This document shows positions 7,784 to 17,877 of a stretch of DNA of 64,000 nt, one piece after another. Under the pieces are notes generated by a model. The model was not told the origin of the DNA and ran no database searches. It saw nothing but the letters and a program-made list of their open reading frames with translations. Positions within the stretch are counted from its first letter, which is position 1; each line of letters opens with the position of its first letter. The translations under genes and the position numbers were made by a program. Source of the stretch: Gammaproteobacteria bacterium (GTDB lineage Bacteria; Pseudomonadota; Gammaproteobacteria; SZUA-140); contig JADJQS010000001.1 in NCBI GenBank assembly GCA_016712635.1, positions 1 through 64,000 of the forward strand. The letters are read 5' to 3'.

Positions 7784-7872
7784 GCCAGATATTTGACGAC
7801 TACTTTATATAGGTGACCGCCCCATCACAAGGATGACGGACATAACCCGACGCGGGTAATAACTTCGTATTA

Positions 7873-10554
7873 TTACAACGCCAGCGTCACCCGCTTGACG
7901 CCGTCGTCGGCGGCCACCCCGCTGATGCGGAACCCCAGCGCCTCCGCCAGCGCGAGCATCTCGGTGTTCTGCGCCAGCACCTCGCCCTCCATGGTGTCGA
8001 GGCCGCGCACGCGCGCGATCTCGATCAGGCGCTGCATCAGGCGGTGGCCGATGCCCTTGCGGTGCCAGGCGTCGGCGACGACGATGGCGAATTCGCAGGA
8101 GCGGCGGTCGGGGTTGACGACGTAGCGCGCCACGGCGACTTCGCGCTCCTGGTCGCCATGGCTGACGACGGCGATCAGCGCCATCTCGAGGTCGTAATCG
8201 ATCTGCGTGAAGCGCACCAGCATCTCCGGGGTCAGCTCCTGCAGGCTCTGCATGAAGCGCAGGTATTTTGCCTCGGGTGACAGTCCGCGCACGAACGCCT
8301 GCTCGATGCGCGCATCCTCGGGGCGGATCGGCCGCAGCGTGACGTCGGTGCCGTCGGGGAGCTGGTAGGAGAGGGCGAGGTCGGCCGGATAGGGGTGGAT
8401 CGCCATGTGGGCGTAGGGCCGCGTGGCCGGCGCGGGAAAGGCGACGCGCACGCGCGCATCGAGCGCCAGCACACCGCGGTCGTCGACCATCAGCGGGTTG
8501 ATGTCGAGCTCGCGCAGTTGCGGCAGCTCGCACACCAGATCCGACACGCGCCGCAGCAGCGTGACCAGCGCGGCGATGTCCGCCGGCTTCATGCCGCGGA
8601 AGGCCTGCAGCAGCCCATACACGCGCGCGCCGGCGATCATCTCGCTGGCGATGAAATCGTTGAGCGGCGGCAGCGAGACGACGCGGTCGCGCAGGATCTC
8701 CACCATGGTGCCGCCGGCGCCGCAACTGATCGCGGGCCCGAACACGGGATCAGACACCACGCCCACCAGCAGCTCGCGCGCGTTCGGATTGCGGTACATC
8801 GGCTCGATGGTCACGCCGCGGATCACCGCCTCGGGCCGCTGCCGCCCGACCGACTCGACCAGGTCCTTGAAGGCGTGACGCACCTCCGCCGCACCGGCGA
8901 CGTCGAGGCGCACGCCGCCGACGTCGGACTTGTGCGAGATCTCCGGTGAATCGATCTTGAGCGCGACCGGGAAACCGAGGTTCTCCGCCACCACCAGCGC
9001 CTCGTCGGCGTCGCGCGCCGCGACGGTGGGCACCACCGGGATGCGGAACGCGCGCAGCAGCGCCTTGGCCTCCAGCGGCGTCAGCACCTCGCGCCCCTGC
9101 GCCAGCGCACCCTCCACGATCAGGCGTGCGCCCTCGACGTCCGGCGCCTCATGATAGGAAAGCGGTCCCGGCACCTGCAGCAGCAACTGCTGGTTGCGGT
9201 GATAGGCGGCGAGATAGGAGAACGCCTCGACCGCCTCCTCCGGCGTGTCGAAGTGCGGGATCCTGTGGCGCGCGAACAGCGCCCGCGCATCCTCCACCTG
9301 GGTGTCGCCCATCCAGCAGGTCAGCACCGGTTTCGCGCTGTCCGCCGCGGCATCGACCACCGCCTGCGCGGCCTCGAGCGGATGCGTCATCGCCTGCGGC
9401 GTCAGCATGGCGAGTACGCCGTCGACCCCGGCATCGGCGAGGCAGACTCCGACCGCCTGGCGATAGAGTCCCGGTCCCGCGTCGCCGAGCAGGTCGATCG
9501 GGTTGCCGCCCGACCAGCGCGCGCCGAGCGCCGCACCGAGGTCACGCGCGGTCGCCTCGCCCGGCGCCGCCAGCGCGACATCCTTCTCCGCGGCGCGGTC
9601 CGCCGCCATGACGCCGGGGCCGCCGCCGTTGGTGACGATCGCCAGCCGGTTGCCATACGCGTGGAACCGTCCGCTGGCGAGGATCTCCGCGGCGGCGAAC
9701 ATCTGCTTGACGGTATAGGCGCGCACCGCGCCGGCGCGGCGCAGGGCCGCGTCGAACACGTCGTCGCCGCCGACCAGCGCGCCGGTGTGCGACAGCGCCG
9801 CGTGCGCGCCCTCGCCGTGGCGCCCGGCCTTGATCACCACCACCGGCTTGAGTCGCGCGGCCGCGCGCAGGCCGCTGAGGAAATTGCGCGCGTCGTGCAC
9901 GCTCTCGATGTAGAGCAGGATGCCGCGGGTGGACGCGTCGAGCGCGAGGAATCCGAGCAGGTCGCCGAAATCTACGTCGACGGCATTGCCGAGCGAGACC
10001 ACGGCGGAGAAGCCGACCTCGCGCGCCTGCGCCCAGTCGAGGATGGCGGTGCACAGCGCGCCCGACTGCGAGACCAGCGCGAGCTGCCCGGCCGGCACCT
10101 GGTTGTTGCTGAAGGTGGCGTTCAGGCCGTGGCGCGGGACCATGATGCCGAGGCAGTTCGGCCCGACCAGGCGCACGCCGTGCGCGCGCGCGGCGTCGCG
10201 CACCTGTTCCTCCAGCGAGCGCCCGTCCCCGCCGATCTCGCCGAAACCGGCCGACAGCACCACCGCGGCGCGCACCCCGGCCTCGCCGCACTGGCCAATG
10301 ATACCGGGCACGGTGGCCGCGGGTGTCGCGATCACCGCCATATCGACCGGCGCGCCGACGGCGCCCAGCGCGGGATAGCAGCGGAGGCCCTGCACGGTCT
10401 CGTACTTGGGATTGACCGGATAGAGGCCGCCGGCGTAGCCACCCTGCCGCAGGTTGCGCAGCACGATCTCGCCGACCGCCTCCGCCCGCTCGGTGGCGCC
10501 GAACACGGCGACCGACTGCGGATCGAACAGGCGGTCGAGGTAGTGGGGACCCAT
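7873..10554 (-). CDS. Acyl-CoA synthetase (NDP-forming)/GNAT fusion, Pat-like protein acetyltransferase
   Basis: 893 residues in the order CoA-binding Rossmann domain (about 8-135), succinyl-CoA-synthetase-like domains (about 145-440), ATP-grasp domain (about 480-700) and C-terminal GNAT acetyltransferase (about 735-893, with WHRKGIGHRLMQRLIEIA as the acetyl-CoA loop). This is the architecture of Pat/PatZ, which acetylates lysines such as the active-site Lys of acetyl-CoA synthetase. A SHTGALVG motif in the central domain keeps the His that is catalytic in true ADP-forming acetyl-CoA synthetases, so synthetase activity is not excluded. No clear ribosome site precedes ATG 10554. An inverted repeat of the GTGAGG family follows on the 5' side. 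Confidence 0.85.
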   Translation of the reverse strand: MGPHYLDRLFDPQSVAVFGATERAEAVGEIVLRNLRQGGYAGGLYPVNPKYETVQGLRCYPALGAVGAPVDMAVIATPAATVPGIIGQCGEAGVRAAVVLSAGFGEIGGDGRSLEEQVRDAARAHGVRLVGPNCLGIMVPRHGLNATFSNNQVPAGQLALVSQSGALCTAILDWAQAREVGFSAVVSLGNAVDVDFGDLLGFLALDASTRGILLYIESVHDARNFLSGLRAAARLKPVVVIKAGRHGEGAHAALSHTGALVGGDDVFDAALRRAGAVRAYTVKQMFAAAEILASGRFHAYGNRLAIVTNGGGPGVMAADRAAEKDVALAAPGEATARDLGAALGARWSGGNPIDLLGDAGPGLYRQAVGVCLADAGVDGVLAMLTPQAMTHPLEAAQAVVDAAADSAKPVLTCWMGDTQVEDARALFARHRIPHFDTPEEAVEAFSYLAAYHRNQQLLLQVPGPLSYHEAPDVEGARLIVEGALAQGREVLTPLEAKALLRAFRIPVVPTVAARDADEALVVAENLGFPVALKIDSPEISHKSDVGGVRLDVAGAAEVRHAFKDLVESVGRQRPEAVIRGVTIEPMYRNPNARELLVGVVSDPVFGPAISCGAGGTMVEILRDRVVSLPPLNDFIASEMIAGARVYGLLQAFRGMKPADIAALVTLLRRVSDLVCELPQLRELDINPLMVDDRGVLALDARVRVAFPAPATRPYAHMAIHPYPADLALSYQLPDGTDVTLRPIRPEDARIEQAFVRGLSPEAKYLRFMQSLQELTPEMLVRFTQIDYDLEMALIAVVSHGDQEREVAVARYVVNPDRRSCEFAIVVADAWHRKGIGHRLMQRLIEIARVRGLDTMEGEVLAQNTEMLALAEALGFRISGVAADDGVKRVTLAL

Positions 10555-10565
10555 ATAAAAGACGG

Positions 10566-10653
10566 AGAGGTGTGTGGCGTTAGGTGTGAGGAGTCAAGAA
10601 TGAATCACGTCCAGACGTTCGCCTAACGCCTCACACCTCACCCCTCACGTTTC
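10566..10653. repeat. GTGAGG-family inverted repeat
   Basis: GGCGTTAGGTGTGAGGAGTC on the left and the inverse CCTAACGCCTCACACCTCAC on the right, separated by about 30 bases. It fills the gap between the FixH-like gene and the Pat-like gene. Related elements lie at 26703-26811 and 36044-36193. Confidence 0.6.
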
Positions 10654-11047
10654 ACTCCGGCCACTCCAGCGTGTAGTCGAATGCGGCCGTGCGCGCCTGG
10701 CCGGCGCAGGTGAACGTCACCTCGATGCGCCAGTCGCCGCCCATGGTGTATTCGGACGAGGCGCCGGTGTAGACTCCGCCGCCTGTGTCTCCCATGGTCA
10801 CGACGGTATTGTCGCTCGACATCTCCATACCAGGCATGTGTTGCCGGAATGTGACGACGCAACCTTCCGCGGGCTCGCCATCCTGCACCAGGCTGAGCCT
10901 GAGTTCACCCGGCGCGCCCACCTGCAGCGGCGCGGGTTTCGTCTGCAGCGCGGCCGTGTAGCCGTCGACCGTCGTCGTCTGCGCGCCGCCCCAGCCGGAA
11001 CACGCCGTCAGCCATAATGCTCCCGATAATATCCCGGTTCGTCTCAT
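10652..11047 (-). CDS. FixH/YtkA-like lipoprotein
   Basis: 131 residues. The N-terminus has a lipobox (LTACSG, Cys at about residue 16), so it is an exported lipoprotein. The mature part is one immunoglobulin-like beta domain similar to FixH/YtkA-type proteins, with RQHMPGMEM (about residues 68-76), a His/Met-rich loop that could bind copper. It ends in ADYTLE-like strands at the C-terminus. It follows gloA closely on the same strand (7-base gap), so the two may be co-transcribed. A function in metal handling is inference. Confidence 0.65.
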   Translation of the reverse strand: MRRTGILSGALWLTACSGWGGAQTTTVDGYTAALQTKPAPLQVGAPGELRLSLVQDGEPAEGCVVTFRQHMPGMEMSSDNTVVTMGDTGGGVYTGASSEYTMGGDWRIEVTFTCAGQARTAAFDYTLEWPE

Positions 11048-11054
11048 AGCGTCC

Positions 11055-11444
11055 TCAATGCGGTTTAGCCTGGATCAGTTCGATGCGGTACCCGTCGGGA
11101 TCCTCGACGAAGGCGATCACGGTGGTGCTGTGTTTCATCGGGCCCGCCTCGCGCACCACCCTGCCTCCGCGGCGCTTGATCTCGGCGCAGGCGGCGTAGG
11201 CATCGTCCACCTCGACGGCGATGTGGCCGAAGCCGGTGCCGGGCTCGTAACGCTCGGTGCCCCAGTTGTATGTCAGTTCGATGACAGCCCCGTCGGATTC
11301 GGGACCGAAACCGACGAAGGCGAGGGTGAACTTGCCGTCGGGGTACTCCTGCAGGCGCAGCAGGCGCATGCCGAGCACCTCGGTGTAGAACTTGAGCGAG
11401 CGGTCGAGATCACCGACGCGGATCATGGTATGGAGAATGCGCAT
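11055..11444 (-). CDS. gloA: Lactoylglutathione lyase (glyoxalase I)
   Basis: 129 residues, the standard size. Converts the methylglyoxal-glutathione hemithioacetal to S-lactoylglutathione. All four metal ligands are at the same positions as in the E. coli enzyme: His5, Glu56, His74 and Glu122. The family signatures HTMIRVGDLDRSLKFY and GFGHIAVEVDD are intact. This is the short Ni/Co-dependent type, since the insertions typical of zinc enzymes are absent. The start ATG 11444 places His5 correctly. Confidence 0.95.
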   Translation of the reverse strand: MRILHTMIRVGDLDRSLKFYTEVLGMRLLRLQEYPDGKFTLAFVGFGPESDGAVIELTYNWGTERYEPGTGFGHIAVEVDDAYAACAEIKRRGGRVVREAGPMKHSTTVIAFVEDPDGYRIELIQAKPH

Positions 11445-11498
11445 GCGGCCAGTGTACGGGCAAACGCCGCCCGAGAAAAGTGCGGCGCGGGGACGCCG

Positions 11499-12707
11499 TT
11501 ACTCGTGGCGCAGCGCCTCGATCGGGTCCAGCCGCGCCGCGCGGCGCGCGGGGAAATAGCCGAACAGCACGCCGATACCGGCCGAGAACAGGAAGGACAG
11601 CAGGTTGATGCCGGGCTGGAACAGATACGGCACCTGCATCACCTGGGCCAGCACGAAGGAGGCGGCGGTGGCGAGCAGCACGCCGATCAGTCCGCCCAGC
11701 GCGGCGAGCACCACGGCCTCGATCAGGAACTGCAGCAGCACCTCGTATTCGAGCGCGCCGATCGCGAGGCGCAGGCCGATCTCGCGCGTGCGCTCGGTGA
11801 CGCTCACCAGCATGATATTCATGATGCCGATGCCGCCCACCAGCAGGCTGACCGCGGCGACCGCGCCGAGCAGCGTGGTCATCACCCGGGTGGTGCTCGA
11901 CATGGTATCGGCGATCTGGCGCGTGTCGAGTACGTTGAAATTGTCGATATCGGCGGCGGACAGTTTCCGGCGCTCGCGCAGCAGCGCGGTGACGGCCGCC
12001 TGCACCTGCGCGCTGTCGGCCCCTTCCTCCATCGACACCAGCAGGGTGCGGACATTGAGGTTGCCGGTCACGCGGCGCTGCACGGTGCGCAGCGGCAGCA
12101 CGACGATGTCGTCCTGATCCATGCCCATGGCGCCCTGCCCCTTCGCTGCCAGCAGGCCGATCACGACGCAGGAGAACTGCTTGACGCGGATGCTCTGCCC
12201 CAGCGGGTCGGCGCCGCCGAACAGCTCGCGCCGCACCGTGGCGCCGATGACGCACACCGCCGCGCCGGCGCGCTCCTCCGCCGCGTCGTAGATGCGGCCG
12301 CCGGCCAGCTTCCAGTTACTGATGTCGAAGTAATTGGCGCTGGAGCCGCTGGCGCTGGTGGACCAGTTGTTGGCGCCGTAGACCACCGTGACGGTGGACG
12401 TCACCTGCGGCGCCACCGCCCGGACGCCGCCGATCTGGGTCGCGATCGCCGTTGCGTCGGCCTCCTTGAACGGCGGCGCGCCGAAACCGCCGCCGCCCGG
12501 CCCCAGGCGCTGGCCCGGACGGACCATGAGCAGGTTGCTGCCCAGGCTGGAGATCTGGTCCGACACCGCCTGCGTCGCGCCGCGCCCGAGCGTCACCATG
12601 GTGATCACCGCGCTGACGCCGATGACGATGCCGAGGGTGGTGAGGAACGAACGCAGCAGATTGCGGCGGATCGCCCGCAGCGCCAGCAGCAGCGCGTTCC
12701 ACCACAT
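11499..12707 (-). CDS. MacB-like ABC transporter permease (FtsX family)
   Basis: 402 residues. N-terminal membrane segment at about 18-40, a large periplasmic MacB-PCD domain (about 45-270) and three C-terminal membrane segments forming the FtsX domain (about 285-395), ending ARLDPIEALRHE. Works with the ATPase encoded just upstream (ATG overlaps that gene's stop at 12707). In MacB of E. coli both parts are one protein; here they are split. Together with the adaptor and the outer-membrane channel this makes a complete tripartite pump exporting macrolides, peptides or similar substrates; the actual substrate is unknown. Confidence 0.9.
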   Translation of the reverse strand: MWWNALLLALRAIRRNLLRSFLTTLGIVIGVSAVITMVTLGRGATQAVSDQISSLGSNLLMVRPGQRLGPGGGGFGAPPFKEADATAIATQIGGVRAVAPQVTSTVTVVYGANNWSTSASGSSANYFDISNWKLAGGRIYDAAEERAGAAVCVIGATVRRELFGGADPLGQSIRVKQFSCVVIGLLAAKGQGAMGMDQDDIVVLPLRTVQRRVTGNLNVRTLLVSMEEGADSAQVQAAVTALLRERRKLSAADIDNFNVLDTRQIADTMSSTTRVMTTLLGAVAAVSLLVGGIGIMNIMLVSVTERTREIGLRLAIGALEYEVLLQFLIEAVVLAALGGLIGVLLATAASFVLAQVMQVPYLFQPGINLLSFLFSAGIGVLFGYFPARRAARLDPIEALRHE

Positions 12708-13465
12708 CAGACGGCCCCCGCACGTTCGCCCGCGGCCGCAGCGGCGGGCTGCGCGCCATCGTGATCGATGCGGCCGTCGACGAAACGCACGATGCGGCGC
12801 GCATAGGCGGCCATCTCGGCCTCGTGCGTCACCATCAGCACGGTGATGCCACGCTCCGCGTTGAGCGCGCGCACCAGTTCCATGATTTCGTGGCTGCGCC
12901 GGGTGTCGAGATTGCCGGTCGGCTCATCCGCCAGCAGCACCGCGGGCCGGGTGACGATAGCGCGCGCGATCGCGACGCGCTGCTGCTGTCCGCCCGACAA
13001 CTCGGCCGGGGTGTGGTGCTCCCAGCCCGCCAGCCCCACCGAGGCCAGCGCCTCGCGCGCGGCGGCACGGCGCGCGGCCGCGCCCTCTCCGCGATAGAGC
13101 AGCGGCAGCTCGACGTTCTCCTGCGCGGTGGTGCGCGCCAGCAGGTTGAAGCCCTGGAACACGAAGCCGAAGTAGCGTCGGCGCAGGCGTGCGCGCTGGT
13201 CGCGCGTGAGGCGCTCGACGTGGGCGCCGCGGAACAGGTAGTCGCCGCCGGTCGGCGAGTCCAGGCAGCCGAGGATGTTCATCATCGTCGACTTTCCCGA
13301 GCCGCTCGGCCCCATGATCGCGACGAAGCTCCCGGCCGCGATGTCGAGATCCACCCCGCGCAGGGCCTGGAAGGCGGCGATGCCCTGGCCATACACCTTG
13401 GTGACACCGCGCAGCCGGATCAGCGGCGCGGCGGCATCCTGCCCGTTCGCCGGCGCGGCATTCAC
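12707..13465 (-). CDS. MacB/LolD-type ABC transporter ATPase
   Basis: 252 residues. Walker A GPSGSGKST, signature LSGGQQQRVAIARA, Walker B AVLLADEPTG and the switch His in MVTHEAEMA are all present. Belongs to the LolD/MacB ATPase group, which powers mechanotransmission by FtsX-type permeases rather than classical transport. It overlaps the adaptor gene by four bases at its start and touches the permease gene at its end, so the operon is translationally coupled. Confidence 0.93.
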   Translation of the reverse strand: MNAAPANGQDAAAPLIRLRGVTKVYGQGIAAFQALRGVDLDIAAGSFVAIMGPSGSGKSTMMNILGCLDSPTGGDYLFRGAHVERLTRDQRARLRRRYFGFVFQGFNLLARTTAQENVELPLLYRGEGAAARRAAAREALASVGLAGWEHHTPAELSGGQQQRVAIARAIVTRPAVLLADEPTGNLDTRRSHEIMELVRALNAERGITVLMVTHEAEMAAYARRIVRFVDGRIDHDGAQPAAAAAGERAGAV

Positions 13466-14781
13466 GATGCCCCCGCCGCCCGCCGCCCGGTGATAACCTC
13501 CATGCCGGGCTGCAGTTGCTCACTTCTGACCTCGGTCAGGAAGCCGTTGCTCACGCCGGTCTCCACCGGAACGGCGACAGCCGTGCCGTCGCGCAGCACC
13601 CACACCTGCCGCCCCACCACGACCCTGTCGTTGACGGTCCTGCTCTTGACACCGGTACGCGGCGGACGCGGCATCAGGCTCGACACCAGCCCGCCGCCGT
13701 CCTGCTGCGGCGCCGAGTCGGTATCCGCGCCGTCCGCCGGCGTGAAGCGCAACGCCGCATTGGGCACCAGCAGTACACCCTGGCGCTCGGTGGCCGTGAT
13801 CTGCGCCGTCGCCGTCATGCCCGGACGCAGGCTGAGATCGGCGTTGTCCACCGCCAGCACGGTGACGTAGGTCACCACGTTGTCCTGGGTCGTCGAGCCG
13901 TAATCGACCCGGGTCACGGCGGCGGGATAATCGCGATTGGGATAGGCGCTCACGGTGAAGGTGGCGCGCTGCCCTTCGCTGACCTGTCCGACGTCGGCCT
14001 CGTCGACATTGACCTCGAGTTTCATCTGGGCCAGGTCCTCGGCCAGGGTGAACAGTATCACCGCCTGCAGCGAGGCGGCGACGGCATTGCCGGGATCGAC
14101 CGAGCGCGCCAGCACCACGCCGTTGATGGGCGAGCGGATGGCCGCCTTGGAGAGGTTCGTATCGGCGGAGCTGAGCGCGGCGCGCGCCTCGGCCACACCG
14201 GCGCCGGCACTGGCCTCGTCCGCCAGCGCGCGCTGCAGGGCGGCCTGGGCGGCGGCCAGCTCGGATTGCGAGGGAACCTGGCCGCCGGACAGGCGCGACA
14301 CCTCTTCCAGACGCGCGAGGTTGTCGCGCGCCTCGCTCGCCGTGGCGGCGGCCTGCCGCACCGTGGCCTCGGCCGCGGTCAGCGCCGCGCGCGCCTGTGT
14401 GACCTGATCGTTCAGTTTGGCGGTATCAAGCTCGACCAGGACCTGTCCCTTCTTCACGCGATCGTTCACATCCACCAGCACGCGCGCAACCGTACCGGAC
14501 AGCTCGCTGCCGATGTCCACCTGATTGGTCGGCTGCAGGATGCCGTTGGCGGTGACCTGCACGGTGAGATCTCCGCGCGTCACGGCTGAAGTCATGTAAC
14601 CCGGCAGCGCGTCGGCGCGCCGATGTCCCTGCCACAACAGGATGCCGATGATCACCGCGACGATCAGCGCGCCCGCGCTCCAGGGCCCGGGCCGGCGCCA
14701 CCATGGTCGCGCGTCGCTATCGCCGATCAGTTGGTCGATGTCCCCGCTGGAATCGGGGGTCGTGGAATTCTGCGTCACCAT
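13462..14781 (-). CDS. MacA-like periplasmic adaptor (membrane fusion protein)
   Basis: 439 residues. Short cytoplasmic N-terminus, one membrane segment (about 32-52), lipoyl/barrel-sandwich halves at about 70-105 and 225-260 around a coiled-coil hairpin (about 115-215, rich in Ala, Gln and Glu), then beta-barrel and membrane-proximal domains. Links the MacB pair to the outer-membrane channel. A 30-residue loop rich in Pro, Gln and Gly (about 355-385) interrupts the barrel domain. Its ATG shares one base with the stop of the channel gene (TGATG). Confidence 0.9.
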   Translation of the reverse strand: MVTQNSTTPDSSGDIDQLIGDSDARPWWRRPGPWSAGALIVAVIIGILLWQGHRRADALPGYMTSAVTRGDLTVQVTANGILQPTNQVDIGSELSGTVARVLVDVNDRVKKGQVLVELDTAKLNDQVTQARAALTAAEATVRQAAATASEARDNLARLEEVSRLSGGQVPSQSELAAAQAALQRALADEASAGAGVAEARAALSSADTNLSKAAIRSPINGVVLARSVDPGNAVAASLQAVILFTLAEDLAQMKLEVNVDEADVGQVSEGQRATFTVSAYPNRDYPAAVTRVDYGSTTQDNVVTYVTVLAVDNADLSLRPGMTATAQITATERQGVLLVPNAALRFTPADGADTDSAPQQDGGGLVSSLMPRPPRTGVKSRTVNDRVVVGRQVWVLRDGTAVAVPVETGVSNGFLTEVRSEQLQPGMEVITGRRAAGAS

Positions 14782-16265
14782 CAGGTACTCCCTTGCGCCG
14801 CCACCGGCGGTGCGTCATCGAGATCATCGTCGGCGGCGGCGGGCGTCCAGCCGCCGCCCAGCGCCTTGTACAGGCGGACGTAATCGGCGCCGAGTTCCGC
14901 CTCGGTGCCGGCCACGCCGTCCTGCGCGCTGAGCAGCGTGCGCTGCGTCTCGAGCACCGTCTGGAAATCTATCAGTCCGCTCGCGTAGCGGTTGTCGGCC
15001 AGCAGCGCGGCATTGCGCGCCGCCTCCGCCGCACGCCGCTGCGCCGCCAGTTGCTCGCGCGCCTTGCGCAGCGCGACCAGCGCATCCTCGACATCCCGCA
15101 GCGCGGTCAGCACGACGGCGCGGTAATCCTCCTGCGCCTCGTCGAGCACCGCCTGGCGCACGCGCACCTGGGCGCGGCGGCCGCCGTTGTCGAACACGGG
15201 CAGGCTCACGCTCGCGAGCAGCGAACGCAGCACCGCTCCGCCCTCGGACAGGCCCGCGACGGTGAGCGCGCTGAGACCGAGTGAACCGCCGAGCGAGAAC
15301 GAGGGCAGCCGGTCCGCCGTCGCCTGGTCCACGCGCGCGGCGGCTGCGACCACCTGCGCCTCGGCGGCGCGGACATCGGGGCGCTGGCGCAGGGTCTCGG
15401 CCGGGATGACGAGCGCCAGATCCTCCGGCGCCGCGGGCAGCGGAGCCGTCGCCGACAGGGCGGCCGGCGAAGTGCCCGGCGACTGCCCGGCGAGCACGGC
15501 GAGGCTGTTCAGGGTCTGGGCGATGCCCGTCTCGAGCACCGGCAGTTGCGCCCGCGTCTGTTCGACGGCGGCGCGCGCCTGCTCCACCTCCAGCGAGGTC
15601 ACCAGGCCGGCCTGGGCGCGCCACTGCGTCAGGCGCAGTGTCTGCTCCTGGCTGGCGAGGTTTTCACGCGCGATGTCGAGCCGCGCCTGCAGGCCGCGCA
15701 ATTGCAGGTAGGCCACCGCCACTTCGGCGGCCACCGATACGCGCGTGTCGGCCAGGCTGCCGACGCTGGCCTCGACGTCGGCATCGGCCGCGACCACGCC
15801 GGAACGCGTGGCGCCAAAGATGTCGGGCTCCCAGCTCGCGTCGAATCCGGCGCGATACTGGCTGACCGCGCTGTCGCCACCCGACTTGCTGCGCTGCGCC
15901 GAGGCGGACGCGGTGACGGCAGGCCCCAGTCCCGCCGCGGTCACATCGCGCTGCGCGCGGGCCTGGCGCAGACGCGCGCGCGCAGCCCGCACGTCTGTGC
16001 TGGCCACCAGGGAGCGCGTGACGAGATCAGTCAGCACGGGATCATTGAAGCGCATCCACCATTGCGCGAGCGTGGCGGAGGCCGCATCGGCGGCGGCCGG
16101 CACCCCGTCGCTCCAGGCGGCGGGCACAGTGACGCCGTGGTCCGGTGTCAGGCGCGCGGAGGGCGCGGCGGCACATCCCGGCAGGGCGATGATGATCGCC
16201 GCGAACCAGCCCGCCCAGGTGGCATGACATATGAGGATGCGAGGGAATGCGAACGGGTGTTTCAT
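14781..16265 (-). CDS. TolC/NodT-family outer-membrane efflux lipoprotein
   Basis: 494 residues. Signal peptide with lipobox ALPGCA (Cys at about residue 31), so the channel is lipid-anchored. Two OEP repeats follow (about 60-260 and 270-470) with the typical alternating Ala/Arg coiled coils. First gene of the four-gene efflux operon, with the adaptor, ATPase and permease following without gaps. No local regulator is present. About 110 bases separate it from argG, which points the same way. Confidence 0.9.
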   Translation of the reverse strand: MKHPFAFPRILICHATWAGWFAAIIIALPGCAAAPSARLTPDHGVTVPAAWSDGVPAAADAASATLAQWWMRFNDPVLTDLVTRSLVASTDVRAARARLRQARAQRDVTAAGLGPAVTASASAQRSKSGGDSAVSQYRAGFDASWEPDIFGATRSGVVAADADVEASVGSLADTRVSVAAEVAVAYLQLRGLQARLDIARENLASQEQTLRLTQWRAQAGLVTSLEVEQARAAVEQTRAQLPVLETGIAQTLNSLAVLAGQSPGTSPAALSATAPLPAAPEDLALVIPAETLRQRPDVRAAEAQVVAAAARVDQATADRLPSFSLGGSLGLSALTVAGLSEGGAVLRSLLASVSLPVFDNGGRRAQVRVRQAVLDEAQEDYRAVVLTALRDVEDALVALRKAREQLAAQRRAAEAARNAALLADNRYASGLIDFQTVLETQRTLLSAQDGVAGTEAELGADYVRLYKALGGGWTPAAADDDLDDAPPVAAQGST

Positions 16266-16374
16266 CGGATCTGCGCGGATAACCGTCCTGCCTTGTTCAG
16301 AAAAACCGTCCCGGTTGCGGCGCGATCCGCGGACGCCCGGCGCGGCCGGGCCGCGCTCGGGCGCCTTCTCACCC

Positions 16375-17598
<1,224 letters not shown>

Positions 17599-17685
17599 TG
17601 TCTTATCCGTAAGGAGTAAAGGGTTAGCGGTGAGGTGTAGTTTACCGCAACCCAAAAACATTGGGGACAGCTTTCATGGGCGATC

Positions 17686-17710
17686 GGGGACAGATTTGAA
17701 ATCTGTCCCC
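17686..17710. repeat. 25-bp GGGGACAGATTT palindrome, copy 1
   Basis: Perfect palindrome with arms GGGGACAGATTT around one central base, in the argG-lpd gap. A half copy GGGGACAG lies at 17663-17670. Confidence 0.9.
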
Positions 17711-17816
17711 GGGGCTTCGGTTTCCAGCGAACCTCGGTCATGCCTGCAGGATAGTCGGGCGCGACGCAAGCGTGGGTCAGCGGAAGGTAAAAATGTGTAA
17801 ATCCGATTAAGAATCT

Positions 17817-17841
17817 GGGGACAGATTTCAAATCTGTCCCC
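17817..17841. repeat. 25-bp GGGGACAGATTT palindrome, copy 2
   Basis: Perfect palindrome, same arms, 36 bases beyond the end of the lpd gene. With copy 1 it brackets about 105 bases without a gene. Confidence 0.9.
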
Positions 17842-17877
17842 CGTAGGGGGGCCGCTGCCTGGTTACGCCTTCGCGGC

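Noticed and set aside
17686..17841. The GGGGACAG palindromes as simple Rho-independent terminators
   Set aside because: No U-run follows, the stems are AT-rich in the middle, and copies also occur upstream of genes (hyuB, yjbH-like).
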